A stretch of DNA of 64,000 bases from Tulasnella sp. 424 (Eukaryota; Basidiomycota; Agaricomycetes; Cantharellales; Tulasnellaceae). Numbering within the stretch: the stretch's first letter is position 1; the number at the start of each line of letters is the position of its first letter. The translations under genes were made by a program, and so were the position numbers. The stretch lies in assembly GCA_019633425.1 (NCBI GenBank), contig WSUB01000095.1:62001-126000 (forward strand). Direction: 5' to 3'. Positions 31,941 through 45,906 of the stretch are shown one piece after another. The notes below the pieces were generated by a model that worked only from the letters and a program-made list of their open reading frames with translations, searched no databases and was not told the DNA's origin.

Positions 31941-34911
31941 TCAGAGCGGGTTAATTCCGCTCACATCGGCGTCTTCGGCGACAACGGTTTCATGCTCCTT
32001 AGCCTGGAAGTGAAGGGTCCAGGTGTTGAGCAGTCTTCTCCGGTTGACGGCATGACCTTCAAGGCTACACAATGATCAAGAGGTCAGCAAACTGTAAATA
32101 GCGTGTAGTTGGTCCTCACTTACCCAGGAGTGCCGTAAGTGAGTGGTGCGATGTACAGGAACAATCCGAAGAGAAGACCGGCGTATCCAAACATGAAGGC
32201 GATCGCCTTGCTACCAATATCGGTATGTGTCCGGGGGTATCGTCGTGCGGGAGCGGTTGTAGATGCGTGGGAGATGGGGAACTCGATAGCTTCAGTGACA
32301 ATGAAATTCATCACTGAACCAGCAACGAGGGCAGACGCGATGTGGGCTGGTAGATAATGATGGAGGAAGAGCTGACGGCTCATGAGGAAGAATGGGAAGT
32401 AGTGGCACGCCCAGGCGATGACGAAGAATCCGGCGTTGTTCAACAACCGACCGCGGATATCTAAAAGCACAAGTGTTGTCAGCAAGCGAGAAACGGCGAG
32501 GCATACATTTAAAAGGGCGTACCATCTGGAATGGGGTTAATAGCGCGTCGTCGAGCAATAGCGTCCGTGGTCATAACACCGAGGAGAACGGCAAGAGACA
32601 AGCTGCAAGCCCACCATGAAGCGACATTGCCGATGAAGTAAACCTGCTGCTTCTTATCGTTCTCGGTCCAGAAGCTGATGCCACTGATGAGGAATGGCCA
32701 GTTGATAGGGCCAGTAGCGTAAGGATGGGAAGCAGTGAGACCGGCGTTGTGGGCCAACATGAGAGATTGGAGTTCCCAGAACTTCTTGAAGAAGTTGCGG
32801 TGCTTGACCTTCTTCTCCTCGACTTTGGTAGTTCGGTTCCGCTGATCCTCGCCAGCTGTAAATCGAGAGTCAGGAACCAAGCGAGGTCAAATACAAGAAA
32901 GGAGCTACTCACTCTCGTCGCTGATGATATCCTCAACAAACCAGGTGGCAGAACGATCTTGTGGGTTCTTGTTGCCGTTAATCTCCTGCTGCTTGAACGC
33001 CCACTCGGGGAGAGCCTTGGCGTGGGTCCACAGGCAGACTTTGGTCGGGACGTGAATCAAACGGAAATGTCCAGACTTGCTCTTCCATGGCTCTCCGTCA
33101 AGTGCTTCCAAAACGTCGACATTGAACAAGGTATCGGCGTATCGGCTGTTCTCCTCATCGGGATACCAGGTGGTGAACTCTTGGTTGGTGGGCATGAGCG
33201 GCGAAGCGACATCGTGGGTGAGCAGGTAGCTCTGAGTCTTGACGTGCAGGAGTTGGATGGTATCCTTGTGACGAACGATGCGACCACGACCGGTAGCTGG
33301 CAGGGCCTTGGTGGGGATGATCTGCCACCAGTTGTTGGTGTCGTTGTGGGGGTAACCGGTGACTTGCTGACCCTGGCTGCTGATGCGGCCATCATCATAG
33401 CGAAGGGGATAAAGATCCTCATGGGAATGAAGGAAGACCTTGGTATCCTTGTGCTTGAGAGTGATGGTGTCGTAGTAGCGGATCTCTGACAATGTACAGG
33501 TTCGGTTACGCTGGTCTCCCAAAAAAAGAGTACATCCTTGCCTACACACCTTGGCTGTTAAGCAAGAGTTCGTTTCCTGCCAAAGTCTCCTGGAAGGCTG
33601 GGCTCATGAAGGTATCGCCAGTTCCCGAGTATTTCAGGACCTTGAAGTGGGCCCAGAAGAAGGACAGGTAGACGATGGCAGGCCAGACGATAAGACCAAG
33701 AGCTCGGGCGGCAAAGTGACGGTAGAATTGTTCCTGTATAGGCATGCGTCAATCAGCGCCAGAGCAGGGAGTTTGAATGGAGATATACGAACGATGGTCA
33801 ATCCCTTGCGGATGTCGAGGAGTTGCCAGAGGTCGACCAAGACGGCGATACCGACAGTGAGGAACGTGAACAAGCCAACCATCTTGCAGCCCAAAGTGCA
33901 GGCGAGGAAGGTACCAGTTGCAAAGAGCCAACCCCACCATTTGGGAGAGAACTCACTGTGGAGCCGCGAGATATCAGAACCACGCTTTCCAAAAAATAGT
34001 GTACACCACTCACTGATAGCGAAGTTTACGGAACTTGATGTACGCAAGGAGTGAAAGCGACATGAAGAAAACGAGGGCCGCGTCGAGGAGGATCAAACGC
34101 GTCTGCGCGACATGGGCGTTGTCTGTGGGGCGACATACCAGTCAGAAATGAAAGGCGCTTCACATACAGAAAGAACTTGCCGAAAAGAACGAGAGCAGCG
34201 GAGAAGGCGGCAATGGCGGTTGGGTAGCCAGACTCCTTCATGATCCAGAAGACAATGGGGACGGTGAGGGAACCCAACAACGCGGGGAACGAGCGCATGC
34301 CAATGTAGGGAACTTGATGGATCGAATAGCTGTCGCCGATGCTGGTAAAATCGAATTTGCCATCGAAGCCAACAAACCAGCCGACCAGACCGAAGAGGAG
34401 TTTGGCGAAAGGTGGATGCACGTCGAAGTAGTACTCGCGGAGGATGTAGTACGCGGCGAACTTGCCAAAATGAACCTCGTCGAAACTGCCAAAAAGCCAC
34501 GTCCACTTAGTTCACCCCTGCCAGGGATACGGTGAGAGAGAAGATCGAAGAGGGACACGTACACGACTTGGTCTGGATGGTTGATCTTGTAGAACCGGAG
34601 GACCAAAGCGATGAAGAACAACGCGCTCGCTACGATCCAGCCGAAACGAGTTGTCTCCATGTATGGCATTCGGCTTGGGCGATAAGCCTGCAACGATGGT
34701 ATCCTAAGTGAGCTGCTGTTCCAAAAACGCGACCGACACGCATCCGCCCTCTCACCTGTCGCTCGTAGCCTGCGTTAACTGCATCGGTGTGTTCAGAGTC
34801 GGAACCTGTTGAGTTGGGAACGATCTCTCGTGCAGAGTGGCTCGCTGAGCCTGGAGAGGACTCGTCGCCTCTGAATGGCCTTCGCTGTCGTGGAGGCTGC
34901 TGGCCCGACAT
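31941..34911 (-). CDS. protein O-mannosyltransferase, PMT4-type
   Basis: Start 34911 (MSGQQPPRQRRPF), stop TGA 31943-31941. After a cytosolic N terminus comes a first membrane helix (FGWIVASALFFIALVLRF), then the luminal loop with DEVHFGKF, carrying the conserved Asp-Glu pair, and FDVHPPFAKLL. More membrane helices follow, then three MIR motifs (HSHEDLYPLRYDDGRISSQG; LLTHDVASPLMPTNQEFTT; LWTHAKALPEWAFKQQEING), then C-terminal helices including FFLMSRQLFLHHYLPAH and APLTYGTPG, and the tail LLNTWTLHFQ. The enzyme moves mannose from dolichyl-phosphate-mannose to Ser/Thr of proteins in the ER. The MIR motifs and the C-terminal sequence look like the PMT4 group, which favours membrane-anchored substrates; the subgroup is less certain than the family. 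Confidence 0.85.
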
Positions 34912-35098
34912 GGGTGGATTGGTGGAGAAAAGTGGAAGGAGAGTTGCCAGTTGAAATGTCAACGTGTCGGAGAGAAGGCTCGGAGAAAATGACGGAGATT
35001 ACATCATCACATTTTTGAACAGGACAAACGACAACGACAATGCGCAGCGACTACAACAACCCTAATAATATCCCATGTACAGCCAACTTTTCTTTGTT

Positions 35099-38000
35099 TC
35101 AATGTCCCAAGGTTCGGCTCAGGTTGTAGGCAGCGCTGATCAATGTAACGTGCTGCAAGGGGGGGATCGTTGAGCTTCCTGATCGACCGCATGGACCCGA
35201 AGCACTCACCGTAAAGCCTTGAACCGCGTTACCTAGGCCTTCTCCTGCCGCGCTGATCTCCTCGCTATATCAATTCAATCAGAGGTGCTTTAATTATCAA
35301 GTGCGCGAGCAACGTACCTGAACAGTCCACAGTGGTTTCCGAAGCCCAAGAAGTCCTGCGGGTGTTACTCGGTTTGACTGCTAGTCCCCCCAACATGGCA
35401 AGACAAAAACCAACTCACCTCAAACACCGCCACGGCCTTATTGAGCAAGTCTGGCTCGTACTTTCCAGCGCGTCCCAAAGCCTCGACAGCCCACAAGGTT
35501 GTCAATGAGAAAGCGCCTAGCGAAAGGTCGATGAACGATCGCGTTCTCCTTAGCAACAACGCACACACACACCCCTATTCACACTCTTACCTTCCTCACC
35601 GCCCACACCATCCTGAGCCTTTGTAGTATCGTACCTGTCACATAGCAGAGGTCAGAGAGGCCCTGGAGACACGCACTAGACGACTTACCGGAAGACGAGG
35701 TTGTTAGCCGTCAAACCACCTTGTTCCGGAGACTTCATAATTTGTCGGAGAGTAGCAAGGAACCTCGGCTCAGTTGGGCAAGCGAAGAACACCAGTGGCA
35801 TGACCAAAAGGGATGCATCGAGGACGTCAAGGTGTTCGTAGGATTGCCCGAAGAAACCCTTCTCCTTGTTCCAACCTCTGGCCATGATCTCTTCGTAGAT
35901 TTCATCTCGAGCTTGCAGCCACTCGTTGCGTCGGGGGCACGGGAAGGACCGCTTGTCCGCCAATCGCAGACCACGATCAATTGCAACCCACATCATCACC
36001 TTGGAGTAAACAAAGTTCTGAGGCGCGCTCCTGACTTCCCAGATGGAGAGGTCAGGTCTCTTGAAGTTGCGAATGACATCTGAGAGGAAATCGGTGTCAA
36101 ACTTTAGGTGGAACTAAGGCCACCGTTTGTTACTCACATTCAATCATCTCGCGGATGGATACCCTGTTGCAGGTAAGGTAAGTGAGCGCCACATTTCGCG
36201 AGATCATTCTGCCCACCAAACGTCATAGCCGATAGGACGTCCAAACTTGTTACTGAAAGTCGAAATAAGCCACCGCCCTCAGGACGCCAGGGGTTCGACA
36301 AACCTGAGGTAGATACAATCCATCCTGAAAGACACTATCGTAAGCCATAGTCACATTTGAAAAACTGGGAAAAGATGGAAACATACAATTCCCCGTAGAT
36401 GTCCAGTTGCAGATGGTCCGCGGCCCCGTTGCCGACTCGGACAGGTCTCGAGCCTTTGTGTCCCTCAAAATGATCGAGCTCGTACTCTGGGATGTCTTTT
36501 CCTCCATGGATAGTGTACCTACAGACCGATGGTGAGGGGCGAATGACTACGTTAACTCTGATCGAGCGACCCACATGATTTGCAGGGAACCATCGGGATT
36601 CTGAATGCAGTGAGAAGTAACCACAGGTGAGTTCGCGATCGATTTTCGAGATGAGGCGGGCTTCTTACCCTTTCCTCCAGTCGTTTGTAGATGAATTCCA
36701 TGTAAGCTATTCGGGGTCGGCCAGTAAGCTCGTGGAAACGAACCATTCGAACAACATCCTCACCGTTTGCCTCCTCTGTAAACCCAAGTCGGATTAAGGC
36801 GTAAAGAGTGAAAGATGCATCTCGAATCCAAGATGCACTAAAAATCGTGGAAGACGAATCTATCAGTTTTTTTCCTGGAGCAAGAAATACAAGGAACAGC
36901 TGCTACCGCACTTACCGGTAATCCCAATTCCGCGTTCCTCCTATGAATTCCGGCAGACTGGATTCAAAATTCCTACATCAGCCCCGGTGATATTGATCCA
37001 TTACCCGAAATATGGAACTCACGAGAACGTTGGGGACGCAACGATAGCTCCTGTCGGCTCATACGTGAGCAGCTTCAAAGCCAGTGCGCTGCGGTGAACG
37101 GCTTCTCGCCACAACCCAGTGTAAGTGGAACGATTGATCCACGAAGTCCAAAAGTCGTTGGTTTGCTTTTCGCGCGAACGAGGTTAGCGACCAGAGCCAT
37201 GGGACACACACCGCAGAACGGGCAAATTTACCTCGAGCAACTCGTTCGCCAATTCCTGAAAAGCCACGCAGTCAGTTTCCCAAGCATAACATCACGAAAA
37301 GCGCTAAGACTCACAGCGGTCAGAAGGGGGTCGTCTCTGGGTCGTAGGGCGGATGCGCCGCGTAGAACGGCTGCGATAGTGCGATTGAGGCGTAAGCGTG
37401 ATATGCACAAAGCGGGGGGCAGTAACGACCGAAACTCGACGCATACCTTCCTGCTCCTGCTCCTTCGACGAAGCTTCTTTCAACAACGCATTATCCTTCA
37501 ATGGGTTTCCCTTGCTGGACGACTGAGGTAAATCTCGGAGGATGAAGGTAACAACGTTGCCTTCGTGCAGGTTGAAGTTGGCCACTGCGCTCAGACCCAG
37601 ATGACCCTTCTGGCGAAGGTCGAGCTCTTCGAATCCCATCTGGCATTCCTTGATAGGTTTTCTAGCATGATCGGGGGGTTGACGCTCCAAAGAGTGTTCG
37701 ATGACGTAGCGGAGATCCATGGAGAGGTTCTTCGATCGGAAAACAACTTTTTGCTGAGGGCCCCCCAGAGGAGATATCGAGTCGTCGTCCACGATCTTTT
37801 TCGGCGTTGATCAAAAGACGTTAGGTTACAGCGAGAGACGCGAATTGGCCCGGGGGAAGTTGCTTACCTCCATTGTGTGTTCGTCCCTCGCGTAGTTGAA
37901 TGCAGGAGCGCATTCCATCCGAATAGGAATAGATCCACGAATGACCTAGTAACGCGAGTAGAAGGATGAGAGAGGTCGTAAAGCGAACGTGAACAATGAA

Positions 38001-38766
38001 AGAATGTGGCTGACCTCGACTCGGCGGATTAACCAATTTTGCAAAGGATGGCCAACCTTCTTGAGGCCTGCGCCTGATTTCTTGCGAGGGAGGAAGTCTA
38101 AGACGCGACAGCATGTTTTCAGGACTACTGCTTCTCTGCCAAGCGGGGCCACCTACCCGTTACGCTTACGACTCCTTCGTTGCTGAGGAACCTATTGGAC
38201 CACACCAGGTCAGCCCATTGAGATGTGCGCAGGTAAGGTAATTGCTCACTTGGTTTGGAGGACCTAAGATATGTCAATCCGATACATTAGCATTGCGTTG
38301 ACTTCCTTTATTTGCGGGTCACGTACGTTGGAGCTTGGAAGGTAGCCTTGCTTCGTGGTGCACTTGATTTGTGGCATAACGGAGAAGTGGCCGCCCTAGA
38401 TGCCGAGGCATGCGCTTCAAAATCATGATAGCGACGCAATATCGGTGTTTGCATACCTTGTTCTTGTCGAGGATACGGGCAAAGACTGATGGGGAGTCGA
38501 AGTCCGGAACACAGTAGCTCTCAACTAGAAGTGGGCGGGGTTTCAATGAAAGCGTAGGACGTATCAATTCTTGGTTTAAATCTAACCTGATCCATCGACG
38601 CTGATCTACGTGCACAATTCAGAAGGACTCAGCGCTAGCCGCCGATGGCAACGAAGTGCGCGCGACTCACCATGGCTGCTGTGTGCAGATTTCCAATAAG
38701 ACCATGGTCCTGAATGTCGACATAGTCACGGTCTTCTCCGTTTGGGCTGTACTTGGTGCTGATCAT
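35099..38766 (-). CDS. glycoside hydrolase family 15 protein (glucoamylase/trehalase-like)
   Basis: Start 38766 ([19 protein letters not shown]), stop TGA 35101-35099, with many introns. Motifs in order: [35 protein letters not shown] and GGHFSV at the N terminus; [25 protein letters not shown] (core of the (alpha/alpha)6 barrel with catalytic acid region); [50 protein letters not shown]; and at the C terminus [33 protein letters not shown]. This is the bacterial-type, cytosolic GH15 group without signal peptide or starch-binding domain, often annotated as glucan 1,4-alpha-glucosidase or trehalase-like. Substrate cannot be assigned from sequence. Confidence 0.85.
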
Positions 38767-40451
38767 CTGAAAGAGGTGACAGGGGACGCGTAAGGAGGGA
38801 AGTAAGGGGGTTCTGGTGAGTATTGGAGACAGGTTCCGCGCGTTAAATAAGGCAGACCTCAAGTCAAGTTAATTGATGAGTTCACACACGAGGCTATGGC
38901 GAAGAAGTGCAAAGAGATCCGATGGAGGCAGAGGCTTGCGGGATCAACGGACGTCAGACCGTTCAACGGTGATCGGTGATTCGGAGCTTATGTCACTCTC
39001 CGAGGCGCAACGCTCCAACTCTCCGTTGTTTCACCCCCATGCGTACTTTGCTCCACTAACCGATATCCGCCCGGAGACTCGATATCTGAGCTTCGTATCC
39101 TACGTAGATCATCGATGTTCACATTGTGGACCTCAGCGCCAGGATGACTCTCGTCTCGAACGGAGTCGATCTCGATATCAGCTCCGCGGATTTAAAGCTG
39201 GAGTTGTTAATCCCGAGCCACACCGTGCTACACTTTCGGTGTACGTACACATAGTCACGGGAAATGCCTCGTCACATGTCCAAGCAACTACGCCAAGCTC
39301 TGGAAGAAAAGTTTAAGAGGCGCTTGGACCTCTCGAAGGCCTTCTAAATGCGAGCTTTGCGGCATCCCAGTTTGTCCACGCGAGTTCTCTTGGGTTCAAT
39401 CTCACCCTTTATCTAACCAATGCGCGAGTATCGAATGTGTTTATTACAGCATGGTAGGAGGTGTTTAATGACCGAGGAGAGGTCAACGGCTGCAGCCTGC
39501 GGGCGAAGCAGGAGGGGAGAGACTAAAGCTGGGTGGGCTGCAACTGCTCACTTGAGGTGTTTGATACATCGGCATATGCATATGAAATCGGATAAATAAT
39601 ATTTTGTTTGCAAGTACTTTATTACACGCTAAGGTCAAAACTAGTTGTCTTGGTTGATAACCTTTCACGCGTTCCTCCTCCCCAAGCTACCATCCTCCGC
39701 TTCATACCATCTCTGCAAGTTCATACTCAGGCTACCAAAATAAGATATTAACTAATTCAGACAGCATATCTCGCAAGTGGAGCCGCTATTGTCAAGCCCT
39801 GTTTTCGAAGCACCTCGCACCGGCGGCCAGAGGATTTCGACGTCTGTAACGAGGCCCGAATTTCGTGAAAATTAAACCTGCGTGTCACTTTCAGACGAAG
39901 GCGACGACGGGAGCATATCAGGGCCGATAAAGACCCTCTTGTGTGTTGACTGGTGTTTATGGGCCTGTCGCGATCGTGAAGTTCCTCGACTGCCTGCCGG
40001 TAGCCTTCACCCATGGCCAGATCTACTTTCGAGTCCATAATATATGCATAGATACTGCAGGCAGAGCGAGCACATTTCATAAATGTTCTGCATGTTGAAA
40101 GTCGGCGCCCTCATTGTTGTTGTCTGAGAAGGAGCCGCGTCGCTAAACTACGGGCTCGCGTCAACGGAGATAACTCGTGGATGTTCCGCGTGACGAAGAC
40201 CATTCTCCCGACCACGCACCACGCACCTTCCAAAGGAACGTCGAGCGAAGCGTTCTCGCCCACAAAAAACCTCCTAGTCTCTAGCTATCAACTGCTCGAA
40301 GAACGTCCTCCGGTCACTGGGGAGCGTTTACTCGTGTCGAAGCCGTCAAAGCCAGTCGGCATTCCAACGCAAAGCATTCGCACAAACGAATCGCGCTCAC
40401 ACAACGCGTCGGACCCAAATACCTCCAGCCTCAACCGCCCTCTTGCCCACC
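38767..40451. other. long divergent intergenic region, GH15 gene / APSES gene
   Basis: About 1.7 kb between two divergent starts. Open frames at 38873-39316 (plus) and 40080-39757 (minus) have no recognisable motif and no supported splicing. The segment 40190-40450 is C-rich and open in several frames, likely the 5' leader of the APSES gene. Regulators of the cell cycle often have long promoters, which fits here. Confidence 0.4.
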
Positions 40452-43400
40452 ATGAGCGCAAGTACAGCCGCTACTCCTGTACCTACACCTGCACCCGTGC
40501 CAGCTCCGGCGGCGCTAGCCTCGAGCGCTCCCCCCTCCAAACCTCCAACACCGGCCGGGGGAACGCTCACTCCCATCGCGGTCGCTCCACCCCCGAGCAA
40601 CGGCGGCGCCCGAGTCTACAATGCAATCTACTCCAGCGTCCAAGTCTACGAATGCATGGTCCGCGGTATCGCCGTCATGCGAAGAAGAGTGGACTCCTAC
40701 GTCAACGCGACCCAGATATTAAAGGTGGCTGGGATCGACAAGGGACGGCGGACCAAGATCCTCGAGAAGGAGATTCTGCCAGGAAGACACGAGATTGTTC
40801 AAGGAGGCTATGGGAAGTATCAGGGAACTTGGTGAGCAGTGTACTTTGACCGCCGGCATCACGTCGTTGTGCTGATGCCGTGACCAGGATTCCGCTCGAA
40901 CGCGGCAGAGAAGTCGCGACGCAATTCGGAGTTCTCCCGCTCCTTCAACCTCTCTTCGACTATGTACCACCCACCGCAACGATGCCCTCAATGGTCGGGC
41001 TTCGGCCTCCCCCAGCGTTATTTTATCCTCCAGGAACGACTTTCCCGGCTTATTCTCTAGGTGCTCAGGCGCTCCAACTCACCTACCCCCCTGCTCCCGG
41101 AGCCGCGTTGAGTATTCTCCAACAGGGTCGTTCAGCCGGCCTATTCACACCAACTGCAACTTTCAGCGCTCTACCACCAGGCTTCCAATTCAGTCATATG
41201 GGATATGGCATCCCAACCACGCTTCCCGGACAACCAACTCAACCCTCGATCATCAGCGTCACCCCCACGCCCAAACCCGCCATCACAGAAGTACGACCTG
41301 GGAGCGCAACTCCATCCGCTGCTACTCCCGCTGCCAGGCCTTCTCCTGCACCCTCAACCACCAAGGAGAGCCAAGCTGGTCACAAACGACCACGGTCGGG
41401 GACGGATGCTCAGGACCCGAAAGCCGCCATAGCTGCAGCAAAAGCCGCAAAAGTTAAACGGACACCCAGCGTTTCTAGGGGTGGCAGCTCCGCCACTCTT
41501 CCTACGCCTGGCGAAAGTAGAGCTAGCAAGCGACAGAGACTTGAAGCTCAGCGGTCAGACGCGATGATGGATCTTAGTACCGCCGACGATACCTTACCCA
41601 GTTCGTCTCAACCGGGCTCCGATGTCCAAGGTACTATTGTCGGGTCACAGGCTACAATACCGGACTCTCAAGCGTCTCTCGATCCGAATCCCTCGTCCCC
41701 TCCTCTTCCCGTCGTCGAACCCAACGGCATCCATCCCCTTCCACTCACCGTGTTGACCTTGAACAAACCAATGACCGACCTCCCCGAAGCCAAAGCCCGC
41801 GTCTCAACAAAGCCACCGCAGCGGACGCGTCCCCTCGGACCGGGAGACCGTGAACTTCCAAGCCCGCTAAAAAGCCCCCAATACCGCGCCATCCTCCTCG
41901 CAATCGTATCAGACGAACCCGCGTTAAGCATTATCGAGCAAATAACGGCCACCTCCCTGGCAGAGGGAGCGGTTGATGTGAATCTCGTCATCGATGACCA
42001 GGGACATACGGCGTTGCATTGGGCCGCGTCCATGGCGCGTCTGTCCATCATGGAGGCTCTGATAGCCAACGGCGCAGATGTCCATCGGGGTAACTTTGCT
42101 GGGGAGACACCGCTCATTCGGGCCGCTCTCTCAACCAACCCGCACGAAAGCCATTCATTCGCGGAGATCCTCACGGCGCTTCTTCCTTCCCTTCGAACGG
42201 TCGACAACAAGTCTCAAAGCGTATTGCACCACATAGCGCATGTTGCTGGTGTCAAAGGACGCGCAGCAGCAGCCCGATATTATCTCGAAACGGTTCTAGA
42301 ATTCGTCGTACGACATCAAGAGGAGCTTGGCGGGACGGAGGAGTTGGTCGATTTGCAAGATATCCACGGGGACACTGCGTTGAACATCTCCGCAAGAGTT
42401 GGAAACCGAGCATTGGTCCGGATGTTGATCGACGTCGGCGCAAATCGAATTTTGGCAAATAAGCTTGGCCTCAGGCCAGGCGACTTTGGCGTTGAAAACG
42501 AGGTACGGTTACTATTTCAGACCGTACATTACCATATCTGACAGAGAGGGCTCTCGTAGAACTTGCAAGTTCCAGTCGCTGATGATTACATTGCGGCTCT
42601 TCGAACCGGTCCCTCCCCACCAGTGCAAAAAAGTCGAGACGTCATCGCCGGTAAGACCGTACTCGATTTCTCCGCCTGTGATCTTGATATTGATCATTTT
42701 GACCCTCAGAACTGACTGACATGATCAACAACCTTGCATCGGAGTTCTCTGGCGAAATAGCAGTGAAGCAGAAGGATTTGGACCAGGTCCAAGTCGAGCT
42801 AAGGAACGCCACTCGCCAGCTAGCGGAGCATCGAAAGCAGATCCAAGAATGCCAGAATCAGCTGTCACAGCTTGACCAAGTCCACCAACGTATCCAGAAC
42901 GTGGAGCGGGTTCTGAAGGAGGAGGATACGTTTGATTGGACGGGAAGGAGTACGGTGGATGGGAAACCTGAAATGAACGCCGGAAAGACTTTCCAATACC
43001 GAGGACCACAGTCTGTTCTGGGTCCTATAACGAGTAAAGCCGCATCCACGGAACTCCCGCCGAATTCGGAACCAGATCCGGCATTCCCTCCCTCGGGCCC
43101 ATTAGGGACCAACCCGGACACGGTGGCCTCGTGGATGAGACTCAAGAGGATGAAGATGTGGCATGGGAGGATGGATGATTTGATGGAGCAGAGAATCGAA
43201 GGCAGTAAAGGGGCTAGTGCGGAGAAGGAGTTGCAATGTCGAAAGGTGGTGTCATTATGCACGGGGGTTTCTGTGGACGAGGTTGATGGGGTGAGTAAAG
43301 TTCGTCTCTTCGCCGCTCCCTTCTGACGCCCATGGTCGATACCAGATGCTCGAGAACCTCGTCATTGCTATGGAGAGTGACGGCCAAGTGGTTGATCTTA

Positions 43401-43500
43401 CTCGTGTTGCTGGCTTCATGCAAAAGGTTTACCCTCAATAGGAGCGAATGGATCCCCAGCAACTAACCGCCTCCGATTCCAGGTCAAAACTGCCCAGTGA
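40452..43500 (+). CDS. APSES (KilA-N) transcription factor with ankyrin repeats, Mbp1/Swi4-like
   Basis: Start ATG 40452 after a short A/P/S/T-rich leader; exon 1 40452-40831, exon 2 40888-about 42500, further exons to the stop TGA 43498-43500. The APSES DNA-binding domain spans about residues 55-160: [65 protein letters not shown] Pro/Ala/Ser-rich region has basic patches ([22 protein letters not shown]). Ankyrin repeats: [38 protein letters not shown] and [15 protein letters not shown] coiled coil follows (about 42720-42930). The last short exon reads VKTAQ. This is the layout of Mbp1/Swi4/Res1, the DNA-binding subunit of the MBF/SBF G1-S activator, which pairs with Swi6-like partners in the nucleus. 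Confidence 0.9.
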
Positions 43501-43730
43501 TTATTGCCCCAGGTATCGTTCGCAATCAAATTCCCACTCTTGTACTGTTCTTGTTGTGCCTTTTTATTCTTTACGTCTCGCATTCGCATTCGTCGGAATC
43601 TCTTTGCATTTTTTTTTTTCATTCCATATTCACTGTATTGCCACCCTTTTTCTGTCAACCCTGTCCTAGTCGCGCGTTCTTAGGTAGTTTTGCTGATGGC
43701 ACCCGTAATTGTACATAGACCAGAGCCGAT
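43501..43730. other. convergent intergenic region with T-rich tract
   Basis: Holds two 3' ends (APSES gene plus, Prp4 gene minus). A pyrimidine-rich stretch with a run of T lies at about 43590-43625. Confidence 0.4.
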
Positions 43731-45906
43731 TTACACATTGACATTCTCTCCAGCAAATAGCTGATAACTGCGATTCCATGATCCCGAAGCGATGAAAGAA
43801 CCGTCGTTACTAATGTCCACCGACATCACTTTGCCAGCGTCCGTGGCCAAGGCTTTGACTTGATGCCAATCGTCAGCACTCCAAATCTTGACGAGGCCGT
43901 CATATCCGGAGCTGATGAAGTACAGTCCTGTCCGATATTTGTCGTCCGATGGGTGGTAGCGTTGACCTGGGGGTACACCTGGAGTAATTGTGGGTTTGAT
44001 GTCTTCCGTTCCGTCAACGCCAGTCGTTTGGGCTGGCGGGGTTGCCACGACCGGCTTGACGTCTTCCATCTCGTCGGATTCCATCTCCATCGCATGATCT
44101 GCAGCTTTTGACGTAGAGCTCGCGGTCTGGCGGAAAAACCTGATATCTGAGACGTTCGATTTGTGAGCTGGTATTGTATGAAGCGCTTTCAGTGATCGCA
44201 TGTCCCAAATGCGGATAGTGTCATCGCCTGAGCCAGTTGCTATTTGGTACCTGTCAATGTCTCGAGGTTAGTAAGTGCGAAGCTCATGTCACGAAGGTAG
44301 TAACGTGCCCATTTGGAGAGAAATCAATCGAAAATATTGCTTGTGCGTGGCCATCCAGAACCATGGCCGTTCGGCCTGTTCTCAGGTCCCAAACTCGTCC
44401 AATAGCGTCAAGACCCCTGCAAAAATCTCCGTTAGTTACGTCAAAGCAATGGTAGGGGGCATTACAAACCCAGATGAAACGAGAGCGCCATCATCCTGGA
44501 ATGATAGGGCGTAAACTTCTTTAGAGTGTCCTTCTTGTAGCAGTAGCTCAGACTGAGTCTGAACGTCCCAAAGCCGCCACGTCCCATCGAAACTGGCACT
44601 GCCCAGATACGCGCCTGACGGGTGGAAATTAACGCGGCACACTCGACCTTGATGTCCACGCAATGTCGCTATTGCTTTTGACCTGTCGGAACAACGCAAC
44701 ATTAGTTCTGGCATCGTTGCACCGAGATATACACGCACTCTTTCATAGAGAAAAGCTTTACCAAGGAGTCACCTCCACCCGATGCCAGGCAAGCTGTGCT
44801 AGCCTCGTCACCCAAGTCGGCGGAGGGATGCCATGCTACACCTCCAACCAAATCGGTATGTGCTGTCGAGACGTAGTTGCTGTCATGAGTGAATTGTGTA
44901 AAATAGTTACCTGATTAACGCAGAGGCTCGTTGGCTCACCATGATTGAACACTTTCTTGACTGTACACGAAGGTATGTCCCACACTTTAACATTACCTGA
45001 CCAGCTACCGGTCGCCAGTGTCCTTCCATCGTGAGCAAAACGGATCTGGGATACAGGTCTCTCATCTGCGATCTGGGACCCAAGGATGCTGAAGGTTTTC
45101 AGTTCGGCGAAGACGCGCTTCCTCAAGTCAATCGTTCGGCTTAGTGGTATCTTGCTTTGTTCCCGCTGTTGCGCAATTCGATCTCGTGCCCTAGATGGGA
45201 TTTACATTAGAACGGACCATAGTACCTCCAAGGTGGAATCTGGTACCTTGGTAGGGAATATTCAGCTATCCTTCGCCGAGATTCAAGCAACTCGAGCGAC
45301 CCAGGAGTGTAGAACTCTTCTTCCTGTCAATGCCGTTAGGAGAGCCATTAAAATAGAGCAGAGACTTGACCGACCTCTTCCGCGCTCTCTTCGGATTCAG
45401 ACTCGACGTCGGACATATCGCCACCCCGCGCAGCGGCGATTTGCGAAAGGACATATCTCAACCGGTCGCGTCGATCAGGTGCCTAACGCAGGAGGTCATC
45501 GTAAGTAATAACTAGGGTCGAAACATCAGACTAACTTGCCCGTTCTCCGAAAAGAGTGATCGGTTCACCGAGTTCCCTCAGGCGTGCCTTCACTTTCGCG
45601 TCGTCCGTAGGAACTGCCATGCTCCTGGCACGCTTTTTCCGCTCCAATTCATCAATTAGGGCTTGATTTTCTTGACGAGCTCGCTCGGAGCGGTCACCGC
45701 CCATGGAGTAATCTCTGTCCTCCACTGCAAAGGGACAATAGCTTCAATTTCTCCAATTCCTGGACTGAGTGGTGATCCACATACCCAGGTTTTCGAGAGT
45801 GATGTCCCCATCCTAAGCCAGGTGTTAGAAACTCGCTGATTCTTCTATAGTCAACGACTCTTACCTCATCCTCGTCTTCAATGCGAACCTTTCGATTGCT
45901 GCTCAT
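43731..45906 (-). CDS. PRP4: U4/U6 snRNP WD40 protein Prp4
   Basis: Start 45906 ([19 protein letters not shown]), stop at 43733-43731. N-terminal segment carries the PRP4/SFM motif [17 protein letters not shown] followed by [13 protein letters not shown], which contacts Prp3 in the U4/U6 snRNP. A linker with [11 protein letters not shown] leads into seven WD40 repeats: [20 protein letters not shown] with NVKVWDIP, then [19 protein letters not shown] with [45 protein letters not shown] and a last repeat ending [11 protein letters not shown]. The protein is needed for U4/U6.U5 tri-snRNP assembly and pre-mRNA splicing, fitting an intron-dense genome. Head-to-head with the ZW10/Dsl1 gene, 158 bp between starts. 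Confidence 0.9.

Noticed and set aside
32725..33489. 254-codon plus-strand open frame
   Set aside because: Antisense to the MIR-domain exons of the O-mannosyltransferase, whose frame has strong family motifs.
38873..39316. 147-codon plus-strand frame between GH15 and APSES genes
   Set aside because: No motif, composition not clearly coding, and it begins in the promoter area of a divergent gene.
40181..40849. 222-codon frame overlapping the APSES first exon
   Set aside because: Different frame from the KilA-N domain; C-rich leader sequence keeps several frames open by chance.
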